Shown in pieces: positions 27,208 through 35,072 of a stretch of DNA of 64,000 nt. The stretch's first letter is position 1. Every line of letters begins with the position of its first letter. A program made the position numbers and the translations under genes. Origin of the DNA: Clostridium sp. AM22-11AC. Lineage in GTDB: Bacteria; Bacillota; Clostridia; Lachnospirales; Lachnospiraceae. The notes beneath the pieces are model-generated. The model had not been told where the DNA came from. It was given only the letters and a program-made list of their open reading frames with translations, and made no database searches. The DNA lies in assembly GCF_003473545.1 (NCBI RefSeq), contig NZ_QUCM01000001.1, positions 434,001 to 498,000 of the forward strand, given 5' to 3'.

Positions 27208-28467
27208 CTATTCTACGATCTGAGGATCTTCGCATACCTGCCATGGAAGTCCCCACTTATTTAAGGCGTCCATAAATGGATCCGGATCAAATTCCTCTAC
27301 GTTAAACACGCCGTCTTTTTTCCATGCACCGGTAACTACCATCATAGCGCCGATCATAGCCGGAACACCGGTTGTATAGGAAATTGCCTGGGAACCAACC
27401 TCTTTGTAGCACTCCTGGTGGTCGCATACATTGTAAATGTAAATGGTCTTTTCTTTTCCGTCTTTTACACCATTAAAGATACAGCCGATATTAGTCTTTC
27501 CTACAGTTCTTGGACCTAAGGAAGCAGGATCAGGAAGCAGTGCCTTTAAAAACTGGATCGGTACGATCTCCTGTCCCTGGAACTGGATCGGGGAAGTGGA
27601 AAGCATTCCTACATTTTCCAGGCATTTCATATGGGTTAAGTAGCTCTGTCCAAAGGTCATAAAGAAGCGGATCCGCTTAACTCCCGGGATATTTTTTGCA
27701 AGAGACTCGATCTCTTCGTGATGAAGAAGATACATATCTTTCTTTCCTACTTCAGGGAAATCATATTCTCTCTTGATCTCCATTGGCTCTGTTTCTACCC
27801 AGTGGCCGTTCTCCCAGTAGGAGCCATTTGCAGATACTTCACGTAAATTGATCTCAGGATTAAAGTTGGTAGCAAATGGATAGCCATGATCTCCGCCGTT
27901 GCAGTCTAAAATATCAATGGTATGGATCTCGTCAAAATAATGCTTTAATGCATAAGCAGAAAATACGCTGGTAACACCCGGATCAAAACCGCTTCCTAAC
28001 AGGGCGGTAAGACCAGCCTCTTTAAAACGGTCATTCAGATCCCACTGCCAGGAATAATCAAAGTATGCAGTAAATCCTTTTTCCTTGCAGCGTTTTTCGT
28101 AAATTGCTCTCCACTGTGGATCATCTGTATTTTCAGCCTCATAATTGGCTGTATCAATGTAGTCTACACCTGTACGAAGGCATGCTTCCATAATAGTAAG
28201 GTCCTGATAAGGAAGAGCCACGTTTAATACTGCATCCGGCTTATAGGAGCGGATCAGTGCCTCAAGTTCTTCTACCTTATCTGCATCCACCTGGGCGGTT
28301 GTGATCACCGTATCTGTTTTTCCTTCTAACTGTGCCTTTAAGGCATCACACTTTGATTTTGTGCGGCTTGCGATCATAAGTTCTGTAAATACACCGCTGT
28401 TCTGGCAGCACTTATGTACTGCTACGGAAGCTACGCCTCCACATCCGATCACCATTAATCTGCTCAT
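27208..28467 (-). CDS. Carboxynorspermidine synthase (saccharopine dehydrogenase family)
   Basis: A 419-residue NADPH enzyme of the LYS9-like group. It joins putrescine (or a relative) to aspartate semialdehyde by reductive condensation. The N-terminal Rossmann motif is MVIGCGGVASVAVHKCC, followed by IASRTKSKCDAL; DTANYEAENTDDPQW and LGSGFDPGVTSVFSAYA belong to the catalytic domain. Its ATG overlaps the speE stop by 4 bases, and nspC starts 13 bases after it. Cyanobacterial relatives use agmatine as the amine, so agmatine cannot be excluded here. A plain saccharopine dehydrogenase role is unlikely in this operon. Confidence 0.92.
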   Translation of the reverse strand: MSRLMVIGCGGVASVAVHKCCQNSGVFTELMIASRTKSKCDALKAQLEGKTDTVITTAQVDADKVEELEALIRSYKPDAVLNVALPYQDLTIMEACLRTGVDYIDTANYEAENTDDPQWRAIYEKRCKEKGFTAYFDYSWQWDLNDRFKEAGLTALLGSGFDPGVTSVFSAYALKHYFDEIHTIDILDCNGGDHGYPFATNFNPEINLREVSANGSYWENGHWVETEPMEIKREYDFPEVGKKDMYLLHHEEIESLAKNIPGVKRIRFFMTFGQSYLTHMKCLENVGMLSTSPIQFQGQEIVPIQFLKALLPDPASLGPRTVGKTNIGCIFNGVKDGKEKTIYIYNVCDHQECYKEVGSQAISYTTGVPAMIGAMMVVTGAWKKDGVFNVEEFDPDPFMDALNKWGLPWQVCEDPQIVE

Positions 28468-29324
28468 TTGTTATTTTCCTCCTCTTCTAACAGGTCCTCC
28501 ACATATTTTGGCAGCATGAACGCGCCGGTATGGAGATTGGTTGTATAGTACCATGTAGGTATATGAAGTTCATTCCACTTTTCCGCCTGAAGATCATTTA
28601 ACGGATGATACTTCTTTGACGCAAAGCCGAACAGCCAGTAGCCGGACGGACAGGTTGGAATATGGGCCTGATACACACGGCTTACAGGGAAAGAACGGTA
28701 TACTTTCCTGTGCATGCTACGGCAGGCAGCTTCATCTTCATCATAAAAGGGGCTTCCATGCTGATATACCATGATCCCGTCTTCCCGCAGCGCATTGTAG
28801 CAGCTGCCGTAAAACTCCTTTGTAAACAGACCTTCTGTATGTCCAAATGGGTCTGTAGAGTCATTGATGATCAGGTCATAACAGCCTTTCTTTCCACGAA
28901 GGAAACGCAGTCCGTCGTCATAATATACATGGACCCGCTCTTCGTCTAATCCGCAGGCTACCTCCGGAAAGATCTCCCTGCACACATCTACAAACATTTT
29001 GTCCGTTTCTACTACGTCAATGGACTCAATTCCCGGATACTGGATCAACTCCTTTGCCACACCGCCGTCCCCGCCGCCAATGATCAGCACATTTTTCACA
29101 TTAGGGTGGACAGCCATAGGCACATGGGTCACCATTTCATCATAGATAAATTCATCTTTTTCGGAGAAAACGATCTCCCCGTCCAAGGCTACAAATTTTC
29201 CAAACTCAGCAGACTCAAATACATCGATCCGCTGATACTCACTTTCACCGGAAAACAGCTGACGGTCCACACGGACAGAAAGCTTTACATTTTCCGTATG
29301 AAACTCCGAATACCAAAGTTCCAT
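28464..29324 (-). CDS. speE: Spermidine synthase-type aminopropyltransferase
   Basis: A 286-residue aminopropyltransferase. MELWYSEFHTENVKLSVRV, VALDGEIVFSEKDEFIYDEM, VLIIGGGDGGVAKELIQY (decarboxy-SAM loop), YDLIINDSTDPFGHTEGLF and YYTTNLHTGAFMLPKYV match spermidine synthases. The ATG at 29324 with AGGAGG upstream is better than a frame start at 29360. It needs decarboxylated SAM, but no SAM decarboxylase is in the window, and the next two genes encode the SAM-independent spermidine route. Its real donor or product (spermidine, thermospermine, other) is therefore open. Confidence 0.93.
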   Translation of the reverse strand: MELWYSEFHTENVKLSVRVDRQLFSGESEYQRIDVFESAEFGKFVALDGEIVFSEKDEFIYDEMVTHVPMAVHPNVKNVLIIGGGDGGVAKELIQYPGIESIDVVETDKMFVDVCREIFPEVACGLDEERVHVYYDDGLRFLRGKKGCYDLIINDSTDPFGHTEGLFTKEFYGSCYNALREDGIMVYQHGSPFYDEDEAACRSMHRKVYRSFPVSRVYQAHIPTCPSGYWLFGFASKKYHPLNDLQAEKWNELHIPTWYYTTNLHTGAFMLPKYVEDLLEEEENNK

Positions 29325-29361
29325 TTTCTTCCTCCTGATGTTCTCCCACAGCGGGAGCAAT

Positions 29362-30810
29362 TTATACTAAAACCATCAGCCGTTCGATCTTCGGGTCTTC
29401 TGTTCCCTGCATGGAACATCCTTTTTCCTTTGCATAAAGAATGTACTCCACGATCTCCTGGGTGATCACTTCCCCTGGCGCCAGGATCGGGATACCCGGC
29501 GGATAACACATAACAAATTCACCGCTGATCTTTCCTGCCGTCTGTTCAATAGGGAGTGAAACTTTCTGGGCATAAAAAGCTTTCTGTGGGGAACATTCTA
29601 CTTTTGGTGAAATGTATTCCCCGGTGAGCATGCCCGTCTTATCTTTCCTGTAAAGGCGCTCAATATCTGCCAAAGCTCCCACAAGGCGCTCAATATCCTG
29701 AATGCGGTCACCAATGGAAATGTATGCCAGAATGTTGCAGATATCTCCAAATTCGATCTGGATATCATACTCATCCCTTAACAGGTCATAAACCTCGATG
29801 CCAGCCAGTCCGATCCCCAGTGTATACACAGAAAGCTTGGTCACATCAAAATCATAGACACTGGTACCATTGACCAGATCTTTTCCGTATGCATAATAGC
29901 CGCCAATGGAATTGATCTCATTTCTGGCATATTCTGCCATCTGGATCACTTTCCCAAAGGATTCCTCCCCCCGCAATGCCAGGTTTCTTCTGGAAATATC
30001 CAGACTGGAAAGGAGAAGATAGGATGCGCTGGTAGTCTGCGTCAGGTTAATGATCTGACGCACATAATCCTGGTTCATGCCCTTATTTAACAGAAGCATG
30101 GAGCTTTGTGTCAGGCTTCCTCCAGATTTGTGCATGGAAACAGCTGCCATATCTGCACCTGCTGCCATTGCATTTACCGGAAGGCCTTTTCCAAAGTACA
30201 AATGAGTTCCATGGGCTTCATCTGCCAGCACCTTCATGCCTTTTTCGTGGGCCAGCTTTACGATGCCCTGCAGATCAGAGCAGATCCCGTAGTAGGTGGG
30301 GTTATTTACCAGAACTGCTACAGCATCCGGATTTTCTTCAATCGCTTTTTCCACCTTATGAATGTCCATTCCAAGAGAGATGCCCAGATCTCCGTTTACT
30401 TCCGGATTTACATAAACCGGAACTGCCCCGCAAAGTACCAGGGCATTGATGGCACTTTTATGTACATTTCTTGGCAGAATGATCTTATCTCCTGCTTTAC
30501 AGACTGAAAGGATCATCCCCTGAACAGCAGAAGTGGTTCCCCCTACCATAAGAAATGCATGGCTGGCGCCAAAGGCCTCTGCTGCAAGTTCCTCTGCCTC
30601 CCGGATCACAGATACCGGATGGCACAGGTTATCCAAAGGTTTCATGGAGTTTACATCTAATCCAACACATTTTTCCCCTAAAAGAGCTGCCAGTTCCGGG
30701 TTTCCCCGTCCTCTTTTGTGTCCCGGTACGTCAAAGGGCACTACCCTTTTCTTTCTAAAACGCTCTAACGCCTCATAAATAGGCGCACGCTTTTGTGCTT
30801 CCAGGTCCAT
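29362..30810 (-). CDS. speA: Arginine decarboxylase (fold type I, SpeA/YaaO type)
   Basis: A 482-residue PLP decarboxylase of the Orn/Lys/Arg class that should make agmatine from arginine, feeding aguA and aguB. PFDVPGHKRGRGNPELA, FLMVGGTTSAVQGMI, VLADEAHGTHLYFG, AAVSMHKSGGSLTQSS (PLP Lys) and YPPGIPILAPGE are classic. AGGAGG lies eight bases before the ATG. It is first in the polyamine operon. Only about 45 bases separate it from an intrinsic terminator in the leader, so expression must rely on read-through or antitermination. Lysine or ornithine as substrate is possible, but aguA/aguB point to arginine. Confidence 0.93.
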   Translation of the reverse strand: MDLEAQKRAPIYEALERFRKKRVVPFDVPGHKRGRGNPELAALLGEKCVGLDVNSMKPLDNLCHPVSVIREAEELAAEAFGASHAFLMVGGTTSAVQGMILSVCKAGDKIILPRNVHKSAINALVLCGAVPVYVNPEVNGDLGISLGMDIHKVEKAIEENPDAVAVLVNNPTYYGICSDLQGIVKLAHEKGMKVLADEAHGTHLYFGKGLPVNAMAAGADMAAVSMHKSGGSLTQSSMLLLNKGMNQDYVRQIINLTQTTSASYLLLSSLDISRRNLALRGEESFGKVIQMAEYARNEINSIGGYYAYGKDLVNGTSVYDFDVTKLSVYTLGIGLAGIEVYDLLRDEYDIQIEFGDICNILAYISIGDRIQDIERLVGALADIERLYRKDKTGMLTGEYISPKVECSPQKAFYAQKVSLPIEQTAGKISGEFVMCYPPGIPILAPGEVITQEIVEYILYAKEKGCSMQGTEDPKIERLMVLV

Positions 30811-30858
30811 TTTTCCGCCTCCTCATACTCGCCGTCCCTTTTATCCATAAAAAAACAT

Positions 30859-30892
30859 AAAAAAAACAGGTGACGGCATATTCCATCACCTG
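30859..30892 (-). terminator. Leader terminator (attenuator candidate) before speA
   Basis: Minus-strand stem CAGGTGA/TCACCTG with a 12-base loop and eight T (30859-30866). It stands after a promoter and immediately before the speA ribosome site, as in attenuated operons. UCACUUG in the upstream RNA (31005-31011) could pair with the 5' arm and open it. Confidence 0.8.
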
Positions 30893-30937
30893 CTGTATGT
30901 GTTTTGTCTTTAAATGTCTCTGTCCTTTTAACAGACA

Positions 30938-31160
30938 GAAAAAAAGTGACCCTACTCCCCAGTTCTCTGCTCTGTTTTGCCAGAAGCTCTTATTGACCGT
31001 TTCACAAGTGACGTGCCTTTTTGCACTGATAAAATTACGCATACTGCGTATCGACTTATAAAATTTGGGCTCCTAACCCAATCAATAATGTGGTTTCCCA
31101 CTTTCGGCTTCTGACCCGCCTGTCCGTCTGGGCTTAACTCAATATATTGAGTGGTCACAC
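30938..31160 (-). ncRNA. Structured leader or independent RNA upstream of speA
   Basis: The minus-strand transcript from about 31160 would begin AAAAAGUGUGACC and end GGGUCAC followed by seven U (30939-30945), so its two ends pair in a long closing helix. Inside are several perfect local hairpins: ACUCAA-UAUA-UUGAGU, GUGG-GAAA-CCAC, UACGCA-GUA-UGCGUA and GUGC...GCAC. No open frame with a ribosome site spans it. About 220 nucleotides with paired ends resembles 6S-like or other autonomous RNAs, but I cannot assign an Rfam family. It may be a separate RNA, a polyamine or arginine sensing leader, or both. Confidence 0.65.
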
Positions 31161-31165
31161 TTTTT

Positions 31166-31194
31166 AAATTAACATAGTCTTAACAAGCTGTCAA
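31166..31194 (-). promoter_or_regulatory. Promoter of the leader RNA and polyamine operon
   Basis: Consensus TTGACA (31189-31194), 17-base spacer ending TGT, then TAATTT (31166-31171). It lies about 350 bases upstream of speA. The rest of the 30811-31333 gap is this leader and the divergent chromate-transporter promoter. Confidence 0.75.
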
Positions 31195-31239
31195 GAAAAT
31201 TTTTATGATCACCTTATCATTTTCTCATTCATTTTTACA

Positions 31240-31268
31240 TTTACATCTGGATTTTCATGGCTTATAGT
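31240..31268 (+). promoter_or_regulatory. Promoter of the chromate-type transporter genes
   Basis: TTTACA (31240-31245), 17-base spacer, TATAGT (31263-31268), about 65 bases before the ATG. Confidence 0.65.
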
Positions 31269-31285
31269 AAGAAAGAATGTTGTTG

Positions 31286-31306
31286 TACGTCCACGATCTG
31301 GACGTA
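31286..31306 (+). promoter_or_regulatory. Perfect palindrome between promoter and chrA start
   Basis: TACGTCCA and TGGACGTA flank a 5-base centre just downstream of the expected transcription start. It could be a repressor operator or a 5' mRNA hairpin. Confidence 0.6.
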
Positions 31307-31333
31307 TAGTAGTCTGTTACACAGGAGGAAAAT

Positions 31334-31966
31334 ATGGAATTAAATATAAAAGGAGCCAGTAAAGGTGAGATCCTTAAAAAGCTCTTTCTCTCAACTCTGT
31401 ATCTCAGCGCCTTTACTTTTGGCGGCGGATACGTGATCGTTACTTTGATGAAAACAAAATTTGTAAACCAGTATCACTGGATCGATGAGGAAGAAATGCT
31501 GGATCTGGTGGCTATCGCCCAGTCATGTCCCGGAGCCATTGCTGTAAACGGGGCTATCGTTGTAGGTTACAAGCTGGCTGGCCTGACAGGAGTCTTATGC
31601 TCTGTGGTTGCTACAGTAATACCGCCTTTTGTCATTCTTTCTGCTATCTCATTCTGTTATGCGGCATTCCGTTCCAACCTGATCGTTGGGTGGATGTTAA
31701 ATGGCATGCAGTCCGGGGTAGGCGCTGTGATCATGGAAGTAAGCTGGGGTATGGCATCTGGTATTGTAAAGGAAAAGCAGTATCTGTCCATTATCATCAT
31801 GGTTGCTGCTTTCATTGCCAATTATTTTTATAAAGTCAGCGCCATTGTGCTGATCCTGCTGTGCATTGCGTTAGGTGTGATCCTTACACTGTACCGTGAG
31901 AAAAAGGCCGGAAAAAACGACCGCAGTACTTCCCAGGATAATGCACAGAAAGGAGGCAGCTTATGA
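31334..31966 (+). CDS. Chromate transporter-family half protein 1
   Basis: A 210-residue membrane protein of the short-chain ChrA family. FTFGGGYVIVTLMKTKFV and AIAQSCPGAIAVNGAIVVGYKLAG are the two signature motifs (FGGG and the P-G-A-VN segment). About five hydrophobic helices follow. The second half-size gene starts four bases before its stop (ATGA overlap), as in two-subunit ChrA pairs where the halves have opposite membrane topology. These proteins are linked to chromate or sulfate, but in anaerobic gut bacteria the real substrate is unknown. Confidence 0.9.
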   Translation: MELNIKGASKGEILKKLFLSTLYLSAFTFGGGYVIVTLMKTKFVNQYHWIDEEEMLDLVAIAQSCPGAIAVNGAIVVGYKLAGLTGVLCSVVATVIPPFVILSAISFCYAAFRSNLIVGWMLNGMQSGVGAVIMEVSWGMASGIVKEKQYLSIIIMVAAFIANYFYKVSAIVLILLCIALGVILTLYREKKAGKNDRSTSQDNAQKGGSL

Positions 31967-32550
31967 TCTATTTACAGCTTTTTATCAGTTTCTTACAGAT
32001 CGGTGCCTTCAGTTTCGGCGGCGGATATGCTGCCATGCCTCTGATCCAGAACCAGGTCGTACAGCTTCATCCATGGCTTACCCAGTCAGAATTTACAGAC
32101 CTGATCACCATTTCCCAGATGACACCGGGACCTATTGCCGTCAATTCCGCTACCTTCGTAGGCACCCGTATTGCCGGAATGCCGGGGGCTTTGGCTGCTA
32201 CTGCCGGCTGTGTTCTGCCATCCTGCATTTTAGTTACATTACTGGCAAAGATCTATCTGAAATACCGGAATTTAAGCCTTCTCCAGGGCGTCCTTAAATC
32301 CCTGCGTCCGGCTGTGATCGCCATGATCGCAGCTGCCGGTGTCAGCATCCTGGTCAACGCTTTCTGGGGCGAAACTATGGCTTCCCTGACAACTACGGAA
32401 CTTCTGCCAAATATCAGCATCCAGGCCGTAGGTATTTTCATCGGCTCCCTGATCCTGTTGGTACGCTTTAAAATAAACCCTATTCATGTAATGCTTTTGT
32501 CAGGAGTGGCGGAAGTGGTGCTGCAGCTGATAGGAAAAATTTTTACTTGA
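31963..32550 (+). CDS. Chromate transporter-family half protein 2
   Basis: A 195-residue partner of the preceding gene. FSFGGGYAAMPLIQNQVVQ and ISQMTPGPIAVNSATFVGTRIAG repeat the family motifs. AAAGGAGG lies seven bases before its ATG inside the end of the first gene, so translation is coupled. It has about five helices and a short C-terminus. The two proteins share roughly the same layout, suggesting an old gene duplication and heterodimer. Confidence 0.9.
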   Translation: MIYLQLFISFLQIGAFSFGGGYAAMPLIQNQVVQLHPWLTQSEFTDLITISQMTPGPIAVNSATFVGTRIAGMPGALAATAGCVLPSCILVTLLAKIYLKYRNLSLLQGVLKSLRPAVIAMIAAAGVSILVNAFWGETMASLTTTELLPNISIQAVGIFIGSLILLVRFKINPIHVMLLSGVAEVVLQLIGKIFT

Positions 32551-32581
32551 GAATTTTATTACATATTTTTCTCTCACTTTG

Positions 32582-32590
32582 TGGTATGAT
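32582..32590 (+). promoter_or_regulatory. Extended -10 promoter for thioredoxin
   Basis: TGG-TATGAT, about 50 bases upstream of the thioredoxin ATG. No clear -35 is seen at normal spacing. Confidence 0.5.
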
Positions 32591-32642
32591 ATAAGTGTTA
32601 TGACATCAGATCATATCATTCAGACAATAGGAGGTTTTTCAT

Positions 32643-32960
32643 ATGGCACTTACACATTTAACATCTGACACATTTGACCAGGCAGTAAATGCCGGTGATG
32701 ATCTGGTAGTAGTGGATTTCTTCGCTACATGGTGCGGTCCCTGTAAAATGCTGGCTCCAACTGTAGAAAAAATGGCAGAACTCCACCCGGAAGTTCATTT
32801 CTATAAAGTTGACATTGACGAAGACATGGATCTTGCAACCCGTTTTAAGGTAATGAGCGTACCAACTCTTCTCTATTTCAGAAGAGGTGTTGTTGCCAAT
32901 AAGACCATTGGCGTTATCTCTGCTTCTGAAATGGAACAGGCGATTGCTGAGGCGAAGTAA
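32643..32960 (+). CDS. trxA: Thioredoxin
   Basis: A 105-residue thioredoxin, the usual length. VVDFFATWCGPCKMLAP contains the redox CGPC pair, and MSVPTLLYFRRG holds the cis-Pro. It transfers electrons from thioredoxin reductase to target disulfides in the cytosol. AGGAGG precedes the ATG. It stands alone between its own promoter and terminator, so it is a single-gene unit. The start MALTHLTSDTFDQAV follows the family closely. Confidence 0.96.
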   Translation: MALTHLTSDTFDQAVNAGDDLVVVDFFATWCGPCKMLAPTVEKMAELHPEVHFYKVDIDEDMDLATRFKVMSVPTLLYFRRGVVANKTIGVISASEMEQAIAEAK

Positions 32961-32976
32961 CAAAACCAGTTTTTAG

Positions 32977-33007
32977 CAGAGCTGTATAAAAGCAGCTCTG
33001 TTTTTTT
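32977..33007 (+). terminator. Intrinsic terminator after trxA
   Basis: CAGAGCTG and CAGCTCTG pair around an 8-base loop, followed by seven T. Confidence 0.93.
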
Positions 33008-33050
33008 CTGCGTAAAACCGCTGTCACTCTTTTTCCACAATCGAAAAAAA

Positions 33051-33079
33051 TTCCAGAAACTCCCAGAATATGATATACT
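33051..33079 (+). promoter_or_regulatory. Promoter of diguanylate cyclase gene
   Basis: TTCCAG, 17 bases, TATACT (33074-33079), about 90 bases upstream of the ATG. The -35 is poor. Confidence 0.4.
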
Positions 33080-33167
33080 TATATTCAGATATCAAGCCCA
33101 AAAACATGAGTAGGAAACCTGAAAACCAACAAGAAAAGCACCAACATTGAAGGAGGTTCCCGTATTT

Positions 33168-35072
33168 ATGAATAAAACATCCAAACTGCTTATACTGGCC
33201 GGAGCTGTTTTGGCATCCCTTTTTCTTTTCGTGAGCATTGTTTACAACAATTTTGTCCAAAAAAGTATCTATGAGGAAAATTCCCAGCATCTGCTGTCTA
33301 CTTATGAGCAGGTAGACAAAACCTTTACTATGTTTGTCCAGCACAACTGGAATGCCCTTTCTGACTGGAGCAATAATTTGCAATACCTGGATGATGCTGA
33401 AAATATGAAAACTCTCTGGTATGACTTTGCCAGACGCAAGGATGCCTGGCAATATCAGGATTTTTATATGTTTAATGAGAACTGTGATTTTATAACTGCT
33501 GCAGGGCGGGACGGAAATGCCCCAAATATACAGGGGATCTTTCTGGATATGTATGAAACTGGCCAGCCTGTTATTTCCAGCTATATTGCAAGCGATTCCA
33601 ACCGCCGGATCGTATTTGCGCTTCCCATGGATGTTCCATATACCATAAATGGCATAACCTATTCCGGACTTGCTGTCAGCTATAATAATGATGTAGTGGA
33701 AAAACTGATCGCAGGTAATATTTATCAGGGACAAAGTGACTGCTACATCCTTACATCCGATGGCAATGTCCTCCTTTCCCTTGAACCCAAAACAGAATTT
33801 CTCCAGAAAATATCTAATCTCTTTGATTTTTTAAACAAGTATACGAATATGACAGAAACTGAGATAACTGACCTGAAAAAGAATATTAAGAATGTTTCTA
33901 CCGGAAGTCTCCAGTGCCGTTACAACAACAAAAACTATTATCTGGTATACGAACCCACCGGGATCAATGACTGGACCATTGTGGGTATTATCCATGATGA
34001 TGTTGTAGATGCCAGTATGCGCCGTATACAGTCCATCACCATTGTCCTGCTCCTGATCCTGAACGGATGTATCGCCCTGCTTCTTACGGGCATTGTTTTT
34101 GCCCTGATGGATTCCAGGCTGCGCATGAAAGAACATGAGCAAATGATCCTGCTAAAACGCAAAGAGCTTACTGAACAGATGTTTTCAGGACTTGGAAGGA
34201 TCGTTGACCGTTTTGCTGTAGGCGATCTGAAAAACAACCGCTATGAATATCATGAAAACCTGCTGAAGCACCCCATCTATCCGGAAACCGGATACTATGA
34301 TGATCTGGTTGAGGATATTTCCCGCCAGTATCTGGTGATGACTGATACGGAAAATAAAAAGATGAACCATCTCCTTACACCAGATTATCTGCGCTGCGTC
34401 CTGAAAAAAAAGGATGATATCTTTAAAATTGAATACTACAACCGTTCCGCCGATGCATACCTGATCATGCATGTTGTCCCCGTTGAATGGAGTCCTGAAC
34501 ATGAACTGGAGAAGGTTATGCTTATCACCCAGGATATTGGACAGAAGCATGCCTTAGAGAACCTTGCCAATACAGACGGCCTTACTGGTTTATTTAACGA
34601 GCGTTATTTTAACTCCATACTGCATAAAAAGGAGCTTCAAAAGCTCCCTTTCATACTTTTCTATCTGGATCTGGACCATTTTAAATCTGTTAATGACACC
34701 TATGGTCATGACATGGGAGATAAGCTTTTAAAAGAAGCTGCCAACCGGCTTCAGTCCTGTATCCGCAGCAATGACTATGCCTTCCGCATCGGCGGTGATG
34801 AATTCAGCCTGGTAGTGTGTACTGAATTTGATGAAAGTCTCTGCTGCAGGATCAAGGAACAGATACAAAACCGGCTCTGCGCTCCTTTTGATATTGACGG
34901 AAAAACTCTGTATATTGGTTCCAGCTGCGGATATGCCGCCTATCCCAATGATGCATCTACTACTAATGAGATCCGTATCCTTGCAGACCAGCGTATGTAT
35001 GCGGAAAAGGAAAAACATCACATGTTCAGCAGTTTAAGCAGCTCATCCACTGGAAGTGGTCTGGAAAAATAA
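33168..35072 (+). CDS. Membrane sensor diguanylate cyclase (GGDEF)
   Basis: A 634-residue enzyme that makes cyclic di-GMP from two GTP. An N-terminal helix (about residues 5-27) and a second near residues 285-310 frame an extracytoplasmic sensor of Cache type. A PAS-like linker follows, then the GGDEF domain: DGLTGLFNERYF, YLDLDHFKSVNDTYGHDMGD and FRIGGDEFSLVV. RSND, five residues before GGDEF, is the inhibitory product-binding site. The ATG at 33168 lies after AGGAGG; a TTG start at 33147 would swallow that site. Its 3' end overlaps the converging EAL gene by 55 bases. Confidence 0.93.
   Translation: MNKTSKLLILAGAVLASLFLFVSIVYNNFVQKSIYEENSQHLLSTYEQVDKTFTMFVQHNWNALSDWSNNLQYLDDAENMKTLWYDFARRKDAWQYQDFYMFNENCDFITAAGRDGNAPNIQGIFLDMYETGQPVISSYIASDSNRRIVFALPMDVPYTINGITYSGLAVSYNNDVVEKLIAGNIYQGQSDCYILTSDGNVLLSLEPKTEFLQKISNLFDFLNKYTNMTETEITDLKKNIKNVSTGSLQCRYNNKNYYLVYEPTGINDWTIVGIIHDDVVDASMRRIQSITIVLLLILNGCIALLLTGIVFALMDSRLRMKEHEQMILLKRKELTEQMFSGLGRIVDRFAVGDLKNNRYEYHENLLKHPIYPETGYYDDLVEDISRQYLVMTDTENKKMNHLLTPDYLRCVLKKKDDIFKIEYYNRSADAYLIMHVVPVEWSPEHELEKVMLITQDIGQKHALENLANTDGLTGLFNERYFNSILHKKELQKLPFILFYLDLDHFKSVNDTYGHDMGDKLLKEAANRLQSCIRSNDYAFRIGGDEFSLVVCTEFDESLCCRIKEQIQNRLCAPFDIDGKTLYIGSSCGYAAYPNDASTTNEIRILADQRMYAEKEKHHMFSSLSSSSTGSGLEK

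Noticed and set aside
30952-31158. 68-codon frame in the speA leader
   Set aside because: No ribosome site, poor composition, and it falls inside a strongly structured RNA with paired ends.
30811-31200. T-box, SAM, lysine, glycine, guanidine or c-di-GMP riboswitch in the leader
   Set aside because: None of the core motifs I know for these families is present.
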